This document shows, in pieces, positions 22,096 through 28,688 of a DNA stretch of 28,688 bases. The stretch spans positions 1 to 28,688 of the forward strand of contig CAXTTV010000041.1 in NCBI GenBank assembly GCA_964247295.1, given 5' to 3'. The DNA is from CAXTTV01 sp964247295. Lineage in GTDB: Bacteria; Chloroflexota; Ktedonobacteria; Ktedonobacterales; Ktedonobacteraceae. Under the pieces are notes generated by a model. That model did no database searches and had not been told where the DNA came from. It saw nothing but the letters and a program-made list of their open reading frames with translations. Within the stretch, counting starts at the first letter, position 1. Each line of letters begins with the position of its first letter. Position numbers and translations under genes: made by a program.

Positions 22096-22124
22096 AAAAA
22101 GTGAGGGGCGAGCGTTCGCCCCCC
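22094..22124 (-). terminator. Rho-independent terminator of the liu operon
   Basis: On the minus strand GGGGCGA/TCGCCCC (stem within 22105-22122, 4-base loop) is followed by a run of seven T (22094-22100). It overlaps the stop codon of the convergent M50 gene and ends the liu transcript. Confidence 0.85.
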
Positions 22125-22157
22125 TGCGCGACCAGGAGATGTACCCTTCCTGATCCT

Positions 22158-23075
22158 TTAGTCTGCCTTGGCCTCTTTATCCCGAACTTTCACCCCAGCT
22201 GACTGCTCCAATACTTTTAGCAAAGAGGTATAGTCCTCTCGATTGAAGCCTGCCGCGCGAGCCATCTCATATTGCTGGCGGGCCAACGCGGTCAGGGGTG
22301 TTGCAACTTGATTCTCGGCTGCCAGATCCAGGGCCAGCCCCAGATCTTTATGCAACAGGTCGGTCATAAATCCGGGCTGGAAGCTGCCGTTAAAGGCCCG
22401 GATCGGGAACTGATTGGCGAGCTGCCAGTTGGCTCCGCTGCTGACCCCTACAATCTTCGTCATCGTCTCCAGATCCACGCCGGCCTTGACTCCCAAAACC
22501 AGAGCTTCAGCATCGGCTGCCGCGATCACTCCACATAACATATTGTTGATTAGTTTCACACTCTCGCCGGAGCCATGAGGACCGACATAGAAAATATTCT
22601 CCTTTTTGCCCATGGCCTCAAAGGCTGGAAGGGCCAACTCAAAAATCTCTTTTTCGCCGCCGACCATAATTGTTAGCGTGCCATTCACTGCTCCCATTGA
22701 GCCACCGCTGACCGGAGCGTCCAGGAAATGCCCACCTTTCTCTCCGATCTGTTGCGCGATTTCCCGACTGACATCGGGTGCGATTGTGCTCATATCAACG
22801 ACAATCAAGCCTTTGCGTGCGCCCTCTAGCAATCCTTGCTGGCCCGTGACTACCTCTTTCACCTGGGGCGAATTGGGGAGCATGGTAATCACTAGATCCG
22901 AAGTCATCGCGACCGCGCGTGGGGAGGGAGCCTGATGGCTTCCCGCCTTCAAGACCTCCTGAACCTCTGGCTTCTCTGGATGGCGCGCGAAGATTGTGAC
23001 TTGATGACCCGCTTTTAACAGGTTCAGGCACATTGGCCTCCCCATCACACCAATACCAACAAATCCAATCTGCAT
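22158..23075 (-). CDS. 3-Hydroxyisobutyrate dehydrogenase-family oxidoreductase
   Basis: The 305-aa product begins with an NAD(P)-binding Rossmann motif GFVGIGVMGRPM (4-15). The substrate motif DAPVSGGSMGA (119-129) and the catalytic lysine K174 in GSGESVKLINN follow. The late KDLGLALDLA helix is typical. It oxidises a beta-hydroxyacid such as 3-hydroxyisobutyrate (valine breakdown) or reduces tartronate semialdehyde; the operon with leucine genes favours the former. AAAGGA 7 bases upstream supports the start. It is the last gene of the liu run, 14 bases after liuD. Confidence 0.88.
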   Translation of the reverse strand: MQIGFVGIGVMGRPMCLNLLKAGHQVTIFARHPEKPEVQEVLKAGSHQAPSPRAVAMTSDLVITMLPNSPQVKEVVTGQQGLLEGARKGLIVVDMSTIAPDVSREIAQQIGEKGGHFLDAPVSGGSMGAVNGTLTIMVGGEKEIFELALPAFEAMGKKENIFYVGPHGSGESVKLINNMLCGVIAAADAEALVLGVKAGVDLETMTKIVGVSSGANWQLANQFPIRAFNGSFQPGFMTDLLHKDLGLALDLAAENQVATPLTALARQQYEMARAAGFNREDYTSLLKVLEQSAGVKVRDKEAKAD

Positions 23076-23089
23076 AGCTTGATCCTTTC

Positions 23090-25063
23090 CTATTCCATTT
23101 CGACAATTACTACGCCGCCTTTAACCACATCCCCCTCCTTATGCAGCACATGGCGGACCGTGCCATCGTAGGGGGCGACAATGCTGTGCTCCATCTTCAT
23201 CGCTGTGAGGATGACCAGGACCTGACGATGCGTGACGCTTGCGCCGGGTTCCACATTCACCTTGACGATTGTTCCCGCCATGGGAGCGGTCAGGGCCTTC
23301 TGAGAATGCAGCGCCACACCACCATGTCCGGTGGTATTGACATCGGGTGCCTGTTTTCGGACCAGTCGATAGCGCTGACCTTTGAAAAACACCCCTGTCT
23401 CGGCTGCTGTCTGGTCTACAAAGATTTGCCATTGTGATTGACCTATCTGCATGTGCAATATGTTTTCTTCACAGGTGATATATCTAACTGAACGCCTTTC
23501 TCCCCCATTAAGGCTGATCTGCCAGTCCCTCTCGCTACCACTGGGGATCAGCAGTACCGTCTGCTCCTTTTCCTGGTAGTGATAGCTGAACCTTCTTCCC
23601 TCACCCGTCAGACGCCAGGGACCGAGGCGTTGCCAGGGACTGCCGGATGATCCTTCTCTGGTAATATCGTACAGGGCTGCGGCGATGGGAACTTCGTCCG
23701 GCATGGCCTGTTCCCGCATATCCAGCAGATGGTACTCATTTAAAAAACCTGTGGTGGTCTGACCCTCTAGAAAGGCCGGATGACTGATAACTGCATGGAG
23801 CAATGGCAGATTTGTCGTGACGCCAAAGATCGCGGTCCGCTCCAGGGCGGTTTTCAGACGTGCGACTGCGGAAGGTCGATCTTCAGCCGAGACGATCAAT
23901 TTGGCGATCATAGGATCGTAATACTGGCTAATCTCATCGCCGTCTACGATCCCGCTGTCCAGACGGATACCCGGCCCGATTGGTGCGATAAATCGGGTGA
24001 CTGTCCCAGTAGATGGGATAAATCCCTGTTCCGGGTCCTCGGCGTAGATACGTACCTCGATCGCGTGCCCGCGCGGCGTGATCTGCTCCTGGGTGATCGT
24101 CAGGGGCAGGCCGGAGGCGATGAGGATCTGTTGTCGCACCAGGTCCAGCCCGGTCACAAATTCGGTTACGGGATGCTCAACCTGGAGCCGCGTATTCATC
24201 TCTAGAAAGTAGAACTGCCCATCGGTATCCAGCATAAACTCCATCGTGCCGGCATTGACATAACTGGCAGCTCTGGCAATATTGACAGCGGTGTTTCCCA
24301 TGCGGGCGCGCAGCTCAGGAGCCAGCACAGAAGAGGGGCTTTCCTCCACAATCTTCTGGTGGCGGCGCTGGATCGAGCATTCGCGTTCCCCCAGATGGAT
24401 CAGATGGTCGAAGCTATCGCCCAGCACCTGGATCTCGATATGGCGTGGTTGCTGAATCAGTTTTTCTAAAAAGACAGTACCATCTCCAAAGGCCGAAAGC
24501 GCCTCACGCTGGGCTCCAGCCAGTTGGTCCGCGAAATCCTCTGGTCGATGAACTTCACGCATACCCTTACCGCCACCACCGGCGGAGGCTTTGATCAGCA
24601 GGGGATAGCCGATCCGCCCGGCCTCCTCTAGAAATGTCGGGGTATCCTGGTGCTCGCCTTTATAGCCTGGAATCGTTGGAGCCTTGACCGACTCCGCCAG
24701 TTGCTTGGCCCCAATCTTTGAGCCCATCAGCCGCATCGCTGAGGCGGGTGGACCGATAAACACCAGCCCCGCCTGCGAGCAGGCCTCGACAAAATCCGCG
24801 TTCTCTGAGAGGAAGCCGTAGCCGGGATGGATCGCCTCCGCCCCACTTTGTCGAGCCGCTTCCAGGATCGCCGGGATATGTAGATAGCTTTCCCGCGCTG
24901 GTGCGGGGCCCAGATAGTACGCCTCATCGGCGGCCAGTACATGCTGGGCCTGTCGATCCGCCTCAGAGTAGACCGCGACCGTGGCAATCCCCATCTCACG
25001 GCAGGTTGCCATCACCCGTACCGCTATCTCTCCCCGATTGGCAATCAAAATTTTCTTAAACAT
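23090..25063 (-). CDS. liuD: Methylcrotonyl-CoA carboxylase biotin subunit
   Basis: The 657-aa product carries biotin carboxylase, linker and biotin carrier domains in one chain. It starts MFKKILIANRGEIAVRV. It has the ATP-grasp loop SAGGGGKGM, the ERECSIQRRHQKIVEESPS motif, and NTRLQVEHPVTE. The carrier end is LTAMKMEHSI with the biotinylated K623. With the adjacent carboxyltransferase (liuB) it forms the enzyme that carboxylates 3-methylcrotonyl-CoA. The chain alone could equally serve acetyl- or propionyl-CoA carboxylase; assignment rests on neighbours. The start lies 2 bases after the liuC stop, so translation is probably coupled. Confidence 0.88.
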   Translation of the reverse strand: MFKKILIANRGEIAVRVMATCREMGIATVAVYSEADRQAQHVLAADEAYYLGPAPARESYLHIPAILEAARQSGAEAIHPGYGFLSENADFVEACSQAGLVFIGPPASAMRLMGSKIGAKQLAESVKAPTIPGYKGEHQDTPTFLEEAGRIGYPLLIKASAGGGGKGMREVHRPEDFADQLAGAQREALSAFGDGTVFLEKLIQQPRHIEIQVLGDSFDHLIHLGERECSIQRRHQKIVEESPSSVLAPELRARMGNTAVNIARAASYVNAGTMEFMLDTDGQFYFLEMNTRLQVEHPVTEFVTGLDLVRQQILIASGLPLTITQEQITPRGHAIEVRIYAEDPEQGFIPSTGTVTRFIAPIGPGIRLDSGIVDGDEISQYYDPMIAKLIVSAEDRPSAVARLKTALERTAIFGVTTNLPLLHAVISHPAFLEGQTTTGFLNEYHLLDMREQAMPDEVPIAAALYDITREGSSGSPWQRLGPWRLTGEGRRFSYHYQEKEQTVLLIPSGSERDWQISLNGGERRSVRYITCEENILHMQIGQSQWQIFVDQTAAETGVFFKGQRYRLVRKQAPDVNTTGHGGVALHSQKALTAPMAGTIVKVNVEPGASVTHRQVLVILTAMKMEHSIVAPYDGTVRHVLHKEGDVVKGGVVIVEME

Positions 25064-25065
25064 GC

Positions 25066-25857
25066 TTATACTGTCCAGTTCGGTTTGCGTTTCTCAAGGA
25101 AGGATCGCAGGCCCTCCTGCCCCTCAGCTCCGCCACGCAGCGAAGCGATCGTGTGTGTTGTAAAGGCGTGGGCCTCTTCTTGAGGCATTGAGCCAACCGT
25201 CATTGCTAGCTTTTTACAGACGCGCAGAGCCTCAGGCGCACTGCTCAGCAACTCCATCAGCGTCTGCTCGACTGTCGCATCCAGCCTCTCTGGCGTCGTC
25301 ACGAGATGGACCAATCCGACCTGCTGCCCCCGGATCGCGTTAAAGCGCTCGCCGGTCGTGAACAGCACTCGCGCCTGGTTCTCTCCAATTTTCCGCAGCA
25401 CATAGGGAGAGATCACCGCCGGCGCGATCCCCAACTTCACCTCGCTAAAGGCCAGCCGGGCCTGCTCCACCGCGATCACAATATCGCAGACCGAGATCAG
25501 CCCCAGGCCGCCGCCCATCGCCGTTCCGTTGACGCGCGCCACCACCGGGCAGGGAAAGGTATTAATCAGATCAAAAAGCTTCGCCATTCGCCGGGCTTCG
25601 GCGATATTTTGCTCCTCGCCATTGCTAGCCGCATCCTTCATCATACTGATATCAGCCCCGGCACTAAACGAAGGGCTTGCCCCCGTCAGCACCACCGCGT
25701 GCAGGTTTGTATCCTGACTAAGATCAGTAAAGGCTGCGCTCAACTCCTCAATAAGTTCAACATTGAACGCATTATGGACCTGTGGCCGCTGCATCGTAAC
25801 CACAGCCACCTTGTTGGAGTGTTTATGATCGACACTGATCGTTGTATAAGCAGGCAT
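25066..25857 (-). CDS. liuC: Enoyl-CoA hydratase, likely methylglutaconyl-CoA hydratase
   Basis: The 263-aa crotonase-fold protein has the oxyanion-hole segment SFSAGADISMM and the second segment VNGTAMGGGLGLISVCDIVIA. It then has the sequence FSEVKLGIAPAVISPYV. The last is characteristic of methylglutaconyl-CoA hydratases (AUH/LiuC). It adds water to 3-methylglutaconyl-CoA to give HMG-CoA. It lies between liuB (56 bases upstream) and liuD (2 bases downstream), the standard order of leucine-degradation clusters. AAGGAG 9 bases before the ATG is a strong ribosome site. Confidence 0.87.
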   Translation of the reverse strand: MPAYTTISVDHKHSNKVAVVTMQRPQVHNAFNVELIEELSAAFTDLSQDTNLHAVVLTGASPSFSAGADISMMKDAASNGEEQNIAEARRMAKLFDLINTFPCPVVARVNGTAMGGGLGLISVCDIVIAVEQARLAFSEVKLGIAPAVISPYVLRKIGENQARVLFTTGERFNAIRGQQVGLVHLVTTPERLDATVEQTLMELLSSAPEALRVCKKLAMTVGSMPQEEAHAFTTHTIASLRGGAEGQEGLRSFLEKRKPNWTV

Positions 25858-25913
25858 GCTTTTTAGCTCCTTCTGGAAAGATAAAAAGAAAAAGAGGGAT
25901 AGCGCGTTAGAAA

Positions 25914-27521
25914 TTACATGCGGAAAACACCAAAGGAATTTTCAGGCATCGGCGCATTGAGCGCGGCAGCGATCCCCAATCCCAGCACCGTACGAGTATC
26001 ACGGGGATCGATGATGCCATCGTCCCAGAGGCGAGCGGTACTATAATACGGATTGCCCTCTTCCTCATATTTATCGAGAATCGGTTGCTTGAATGTTGCC
26101 TCATCCTCGGGCGACATCGCTTTGCCGCGCGCCGCCATTCCCTCTTTGCGGACCGTTGCTAGAACGCTGGCGGCCTGTTCTCCGCCCATCACCGAAATGC
26201 GCGCATTGGGCCACATCCAGAGCTGGCGAGGGGAGTAGGCCCGTCCACACATCCCATAGTTCCCGGCCCCAAAGGAGCCGCCGATAATCACCGTAAACTT
26301 GGGGACCGGAGCATTCGCGACCGCCATAACCATCTTGGCACCGTCTTTCGCGATCCCCCCATTTTCATACTGCTTACCGACCATAAAGCCCGTAATATTT
26401 TGCAGGAAGATCAGGGGGGTATTGCGTTGGGAACAGAGCTCAATAAAGTGAGTAGCCTTGAGAGCGCTCTCCGAGAAAAGAATGCCATTATTGGCGATAA
26501 TTCCCACGGGATAGCCCATCAATCGAGCGAAGCCGCAGACCAGCGTCGTGCCGTACAATTCCTTAAACTCATGAAAGTAACTGTTATCCACCAGCCGGGC
26601 GATCACCTCGCGTACATCGTAGGCCTTGCGGCCATCGGCAGGCACAATCCCCAGCAGCTCCTCGGGATCGTAGCGAGGAGGTTCGGGCTCACGCACATCC
26701 CAGGGTACATATTTACGTCGGTTGAGATTAGAGACAATGCTGCGGCAGATCGCCAGGGCGTTTTCATCACTGATCGCATAATGATCCGTCACACCCGAGG
26801 TCCGGCTATGGACATCGGCCCCGCCCAACTCCTCGGCTGTCACCTCTTCTCCTGTCGCGGCCTTTACCAGAGGGGGACCACCCAGAAAAATCGTCCCATT
26901 GCCGCGCACAATCACCGTCTCATCACTCATAGCGGGCACATAGGCCCCGCCGGCGGTGCAAGAGCCCATCACCGCTGCGATCTGTGGGATACGCTGGCTA
27001 GACATCCGCGCCTGATTATAAAAGATCCGACCGAAGTGGTCGCGATCGGGAAAAACATCGGCTTGAAGTGGCAGGAAGGCCCCGCCAGAATCCACCAGAT
27101 AAATACAGGGAAGGTGGTTCTGTTCCGCGATCTCCTGGGCGCGCAGATGTTTTTTCACCGTCATCGGATAGTAGGTACCCCCTTTGACCGTCGCATCGTT
27201 TGCCACAATCAGGCACTCCTGGCCCTCGACCAGCCCGATCCCGGTAACAATCCCGGCTGAGGGAGCCTCCTGATCATACATCTCCCAGGCGGCCAGAGGG
27301 CTGAGCTCAAGAAATGGCGTATTGGGATCGCAGAGCAGATTGATTCTTTCTCTCGGAAGCAATTTATTGCGTTTGCGGTGTTTCGCGATGGCCTCTTCGC
27401 CCCCGCCCTGTTGTACCTGTGTGATGTGGTTCCGCAACTGTTCAAGAAGTTGCAGGAAATACCGGGTATTCGTAGAAAACTCAGGGCTATAACGATCGAT
27501 GCGAGATTCCAAAATGCCCAT
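25914..27521 (-). CDS. liuB: Methylcrotonyl-CoA carboxylase carboxyltransferase subunit
   Basis: The 535-aa product follows the MCC beta family almost end to end: LPRERINLLCD, MYDQEAPSAGIVTGIG, DATVKGGTYYPMTVKKHLRA, and PCIYLVDSGGAFLPLQ. Next come FGRIFYNQARMS, MGSCTAGGAYVPAMSDE and FLGGPPLVKAATGEEV. The C-terminal half has IIGGSFGAGNYGMCGRAY and ISVMGGEQAASVLATV. These detailed matches set it apart from propionyl-CoA carboxylase. It transfers CO2 from biotin on LiuD to 3-methylcrotonyl-CoA. It is the first gene of the operon. The SD GAGAGGA is about 12 bases before the ATG. Confidence 0.95.
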   Translation of the reverse strand: MGILESRIDRYSPEFSTNTRYFLQLLEQLRNHITQVQQGGGEEAIAKHRKRNKLLPRERINLLCDPNTPFLELSPLAAWEMYDQEAPSAGIVTGIGLVEGQECLIVANDATVKGGTYYPMTVKKHLRAQEIAEQNHLPCIYLVDSGGAFLPLQADVFPDRDHFGRIFYNQARMSSQRIPQIAAVMGSCTAGGAYVPAMSDETVIVRGNGTIFLGGPPLVKAATGEEVTAEELGGADVHSRTSGVTDHYAISDENALAICRSIVSNLNRRKYVPWDVREPEPPRYDPEELLGIVPADGRKAYDVREVIARLVDNSYFHEFKELYGTTLVCGFARLMGYPVGIIANNGILFSESALKATHFIELCSQRNTPLIFLQNITGFMVGKQYENGGIAKDGAKMVMAVANAPVPKFTVIIGGSFGAGNYGMCGRAYSPRQLWMWPNARISVMGGEQAASVLATVRKEGMAARGKAMSPEDEATFKQPILDKYEEEGNPYYSTARLWDDGIIDPRDTRTVLGLGIAAALNAPMPENSFGVFRM

Positions 27522-27588
27522 TTTTTAGATATATCCTCTCGACAGCAGAGCAGACAGGAGACGCCAACATCGCGCCTCCCTTTTATGC

Positions 27589-27618
27589 AGCATAGCACCG
27601 CCATTTAGAGGGCGTCAA
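27589..27618 (-). promoter_or_regulatory. Promoter of the liu operon
   Basis: On the minus strand TTGACG, 18 bases and TATGCT, with TGC before the -10. The leader is about 60 bases. It stands back to back with the tRNA promoter; the two -35 boxes are 14 bases apart. Confidence 0.65.
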
Positions 27619-27632
27619 GAGAAAAAAATGGC

Positions 27633-27661
27633 TTGACAAAATCGCGAAGGTCGTGTAGTAT
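27633..27661 (+). promoter_or_regulatory. Promoter of tRNA-Gln
   Basis: Consensus TTGACA (27633-27638), a 17-base spacer and TAGTAT (27656-27661), starting transcription just before the tRNA. Confidence 0.8.
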
Positions 27662-27672
27662 TCTTATCGTAT

Positions 27673-27744
27673 TCGGGTGTGGCCAAGCGGTAAGGCGGCG
27701 GTCTTTGGATCCGTTATTCCCAGGTTCGAATCCTGGCACCCGAG
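27673..27744 (+). tRNA. tRNA-Gln (anticodon TTG)
   Basis: The 72 bases fold as a cloverleaf. The acceptor TCGGGTG pairs with CACCCGA, discriminator G; the D arm is GCC/GGC with AAGCGGTAA. The anticodon loop is CTTTGGA with TTG (reads CAA), and the T arm CCAGG TTCGAAT CCTGG is perfect. The anticodon stem GCGGT/TCCGT has a T-T at 31-39 and a G-T at 27-43, where related tRNAs have Watson-Crick pairs. CCA is not encoded. A T-rich stretch follows directly. Confidence 0.93.
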
Positions 27745-28061
27745 TTTTTGTTTTTGGAAGTCGCAAAGAGCTGGCACCTACGCTAGAGCTTTCCCACTTT
27801 AACTATTTTATGTCCTGCTCCCTTTACCTTCCAGTTGTAGTAGCCCTGATTACTGCCTGACTGATCCATCGAAACATGAGAACTTGCCTCCCTGTATAAA
27901 ATTGTCTCGATGTTTATCCCTCCTCTATGCCAGCCCTCCAACCTGCACAAAGTTCGTCCTGGTTGTTCCTAAGCTACCCTGGCACGTCTGATGAAAAAGG
28001 CATAGAAATAAGAGATCGAGCATAATCCGCTTAGCGATGCATGTTTGATCATCTAAACCAA
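27745..28061. other. Intergenic region after tRNA-Gln, no gene seen
   Basis: It begins with GTTTTTGTTTTTGG, probably the end of the tRNA transcript. The rest has no frame with a ribosome site or recognisable protein on either strand. Confidence 0.5.
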
Positions 28062-28437
28062 TCAGTTTGATAGCTCTATTAATGGAAAAGCCCGATGTAG
28101 GCGAGGAGGAATCAGAAAATTCTGACGACGTGTCGTCGTGAGAAACTGTTCTATACCAATTTTTTTGTCTGATACTGCATATTTCTTTGCTAGATCCATT
28201 GATGACTGGTGAGCACGCATTGTTGCAAATATGTCAGCAGTTGGAATAAACAAAGTAAATTGAAGTTTAGGATGCTGTGAGCCATCAGGTATATCCATCC
28301 CATCGAAGCCAGGCCCGTCCATACGTATATGCAGAGGCGTTTCATCAGCGGCTCGCGAAGAGCGTTGAAGAGCAGAGAGATGACCGATGCGGGATTTATA
28401 TTTTACCCTTGTCTATTGTGTGCTTTTCTTCTACCAT
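28062..28437 (-). pseudogene. Conserved small hypothetical protein, split by one apparent extra A
   Basis: From an ATG at 28437 the frame reads MVEEKHTIDKGK and then hits TAA. Dropping one A from the AAAA run at 28401-28404 joins it to a long open frame: YKSRIGHLSALQRSSRAADE, then TPLHIRMDGPGFDGMD, PKLQFTLFIPTADIF, RQNFLIPPRLHRAFPLIEL. It ends at TGA (28062). The restored protein would be 124 aa, with no membrane segment or signal peptide. The segments (DGPGFDxxDxPDGS, PKLQFxxFxPTA) look like a conserved family, but I cannot name its function. The ATG at 28322 begins only an internal fragment. GGA lies about 9 bases before the ATG at 28437. Confidence 0.6.
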
Positions 28438-28688
28438 GATGTTGTTCCAATCTTAAAGAGAGGTAGATCTCGACAACATCAGGCAGTCTCTCAGCTACTG
28501 AAAACCACCTGATAAAGCATGTTCGCAAAGGTTAACGTTTTGATACATTCACTTTGGGAGAACTTGATCCTGTGATTTCTGCTTTCGTCTTCTCCATGAG
28601 AATTAAATAGTCGGCCCCTGCTTTCCCTGCTTCGGGTGCAGTTCATTTTTTTGCGGAGTCTGTTGGTGAGCAGAGAACCCGTGTACGT
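28438..28688. other. Right-end stretch without a clear gene
   Basis: Only a short open frame on the minus strand (28532-28642, about 36 codons, containing ADYLILMEKTKAEITG) stands out. It has an upstream TGA, no SD and no recognised relative. It may be a tail of a decayed gene or chance. Confidence 0.35.

Noticed and set aside
26400..27260. 286-codon plus-strand frame opposite liuB
   Set aside because: Shadow of a highly conserved carboxyltransferase; composition rich in His/Gly/Arg as expected for an antisense frame.
27633..27860. 75-codon plus-strand frame across the tRNA
   Set aside because: It begins inside the tRNA promoter and runs through tRNA-Gln.
28124..28137. GACGAC/GTCGTC inverted repeat
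   Set aside because: It falls within the coding frame of the small conserved protein (LTTTRRQ) and is explained by codons for Thr-Thr-Arg.
28532..28642. Short minus-strand frame with ADYLILMEKTK
   Set aside because: Too short, no start with SD, upstream stop; no recognised family. Recorded only as a possible remnant.

Overview
The window looks like chromosomal DNA of a moderate-GC (a little above 50% by eye) heterotrophic bacterium, most likely Chloroflexota of the class Ktedonobacteria. The placement is inference. It rests on gene content: a class II (B12-dependent) ribonucleotide reductase carrying inteins, zinc-ribbon proteins with one membrane segment, a DnaQ-UvrC fusion, an Rv2466c-like thioredoxin-fold protein, and a complete leucine-degradation (liu) operon. 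No phage, IS element, CRISPR array or antiphage island was found; most genes are housekeeping or metabolic.

Layout, left to right. Positions 1-465 (-) hold the start of a zinc-ribbon protein that runs off the left edge. Positions 749-4693 (+) hold a DnaQ/UvrC-type nuclease fusion, a DinB-like four-helix protein and the close pair dcd-tmk (dUMP/dTTP supply). A small TPR protein (-) meets tmk tail to tail. Positions 5195-8224 (+) hold a methyltransferase, a stand-alone receiver-domain regulator, larE (sulfur transferase) and a second zinc-ribbon membrane protein. A cysteine desulfurase (+) and a nucleoside hydrolase (-) overlap tail to tail by 63 bases. An aminotransferase (+) is followed by a polytopic membrane protein interrupted by an in-frame TGA. 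A DsbA/Rv2466c-like protein (-) comes next, then the 1382-codon nrdJ (-) with two inteins. Positions 18149-22095 (+) hold cinA, a divergent Nramp-family transporter and an M50 metalloprotease.

Positions 22158-27521 (-) form an operon-like run liuB-liuC-liuD-hydroxyisobutyrate-dehydrogenase-like gene. It fits conversion of 3-methylcrotonyl-CoA to HMG-CoA in leucine catabolism, plus one oxidation step of the valine type. A divergent promoter pair separates it from a tRNA-Gln(UUG). The right end is gene-poor and holds a conserved small gene broken by one apparent extra A.

The most informative points are: (1) the two nrdJ inteins, one inserted directly before the catalytic thiyl-radical cysteine, both with decayed homing-endonuclease motifs, and one with an unusual C-terminal Asp; (2) a Gly-to-TGA nonsense codon in a membrane protein, supported by the protein's own internal repeat; (3) a one-base frameshift in a conserved small gene at 28062-28437; (4) a recurring extended -10 promoter (TGnTAnAnT) before at least five genes; (5) a palindromic operator candidate in the promoter of the Rv2466c-like gene. 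I did not see a convincing wholly new multi-gene system.
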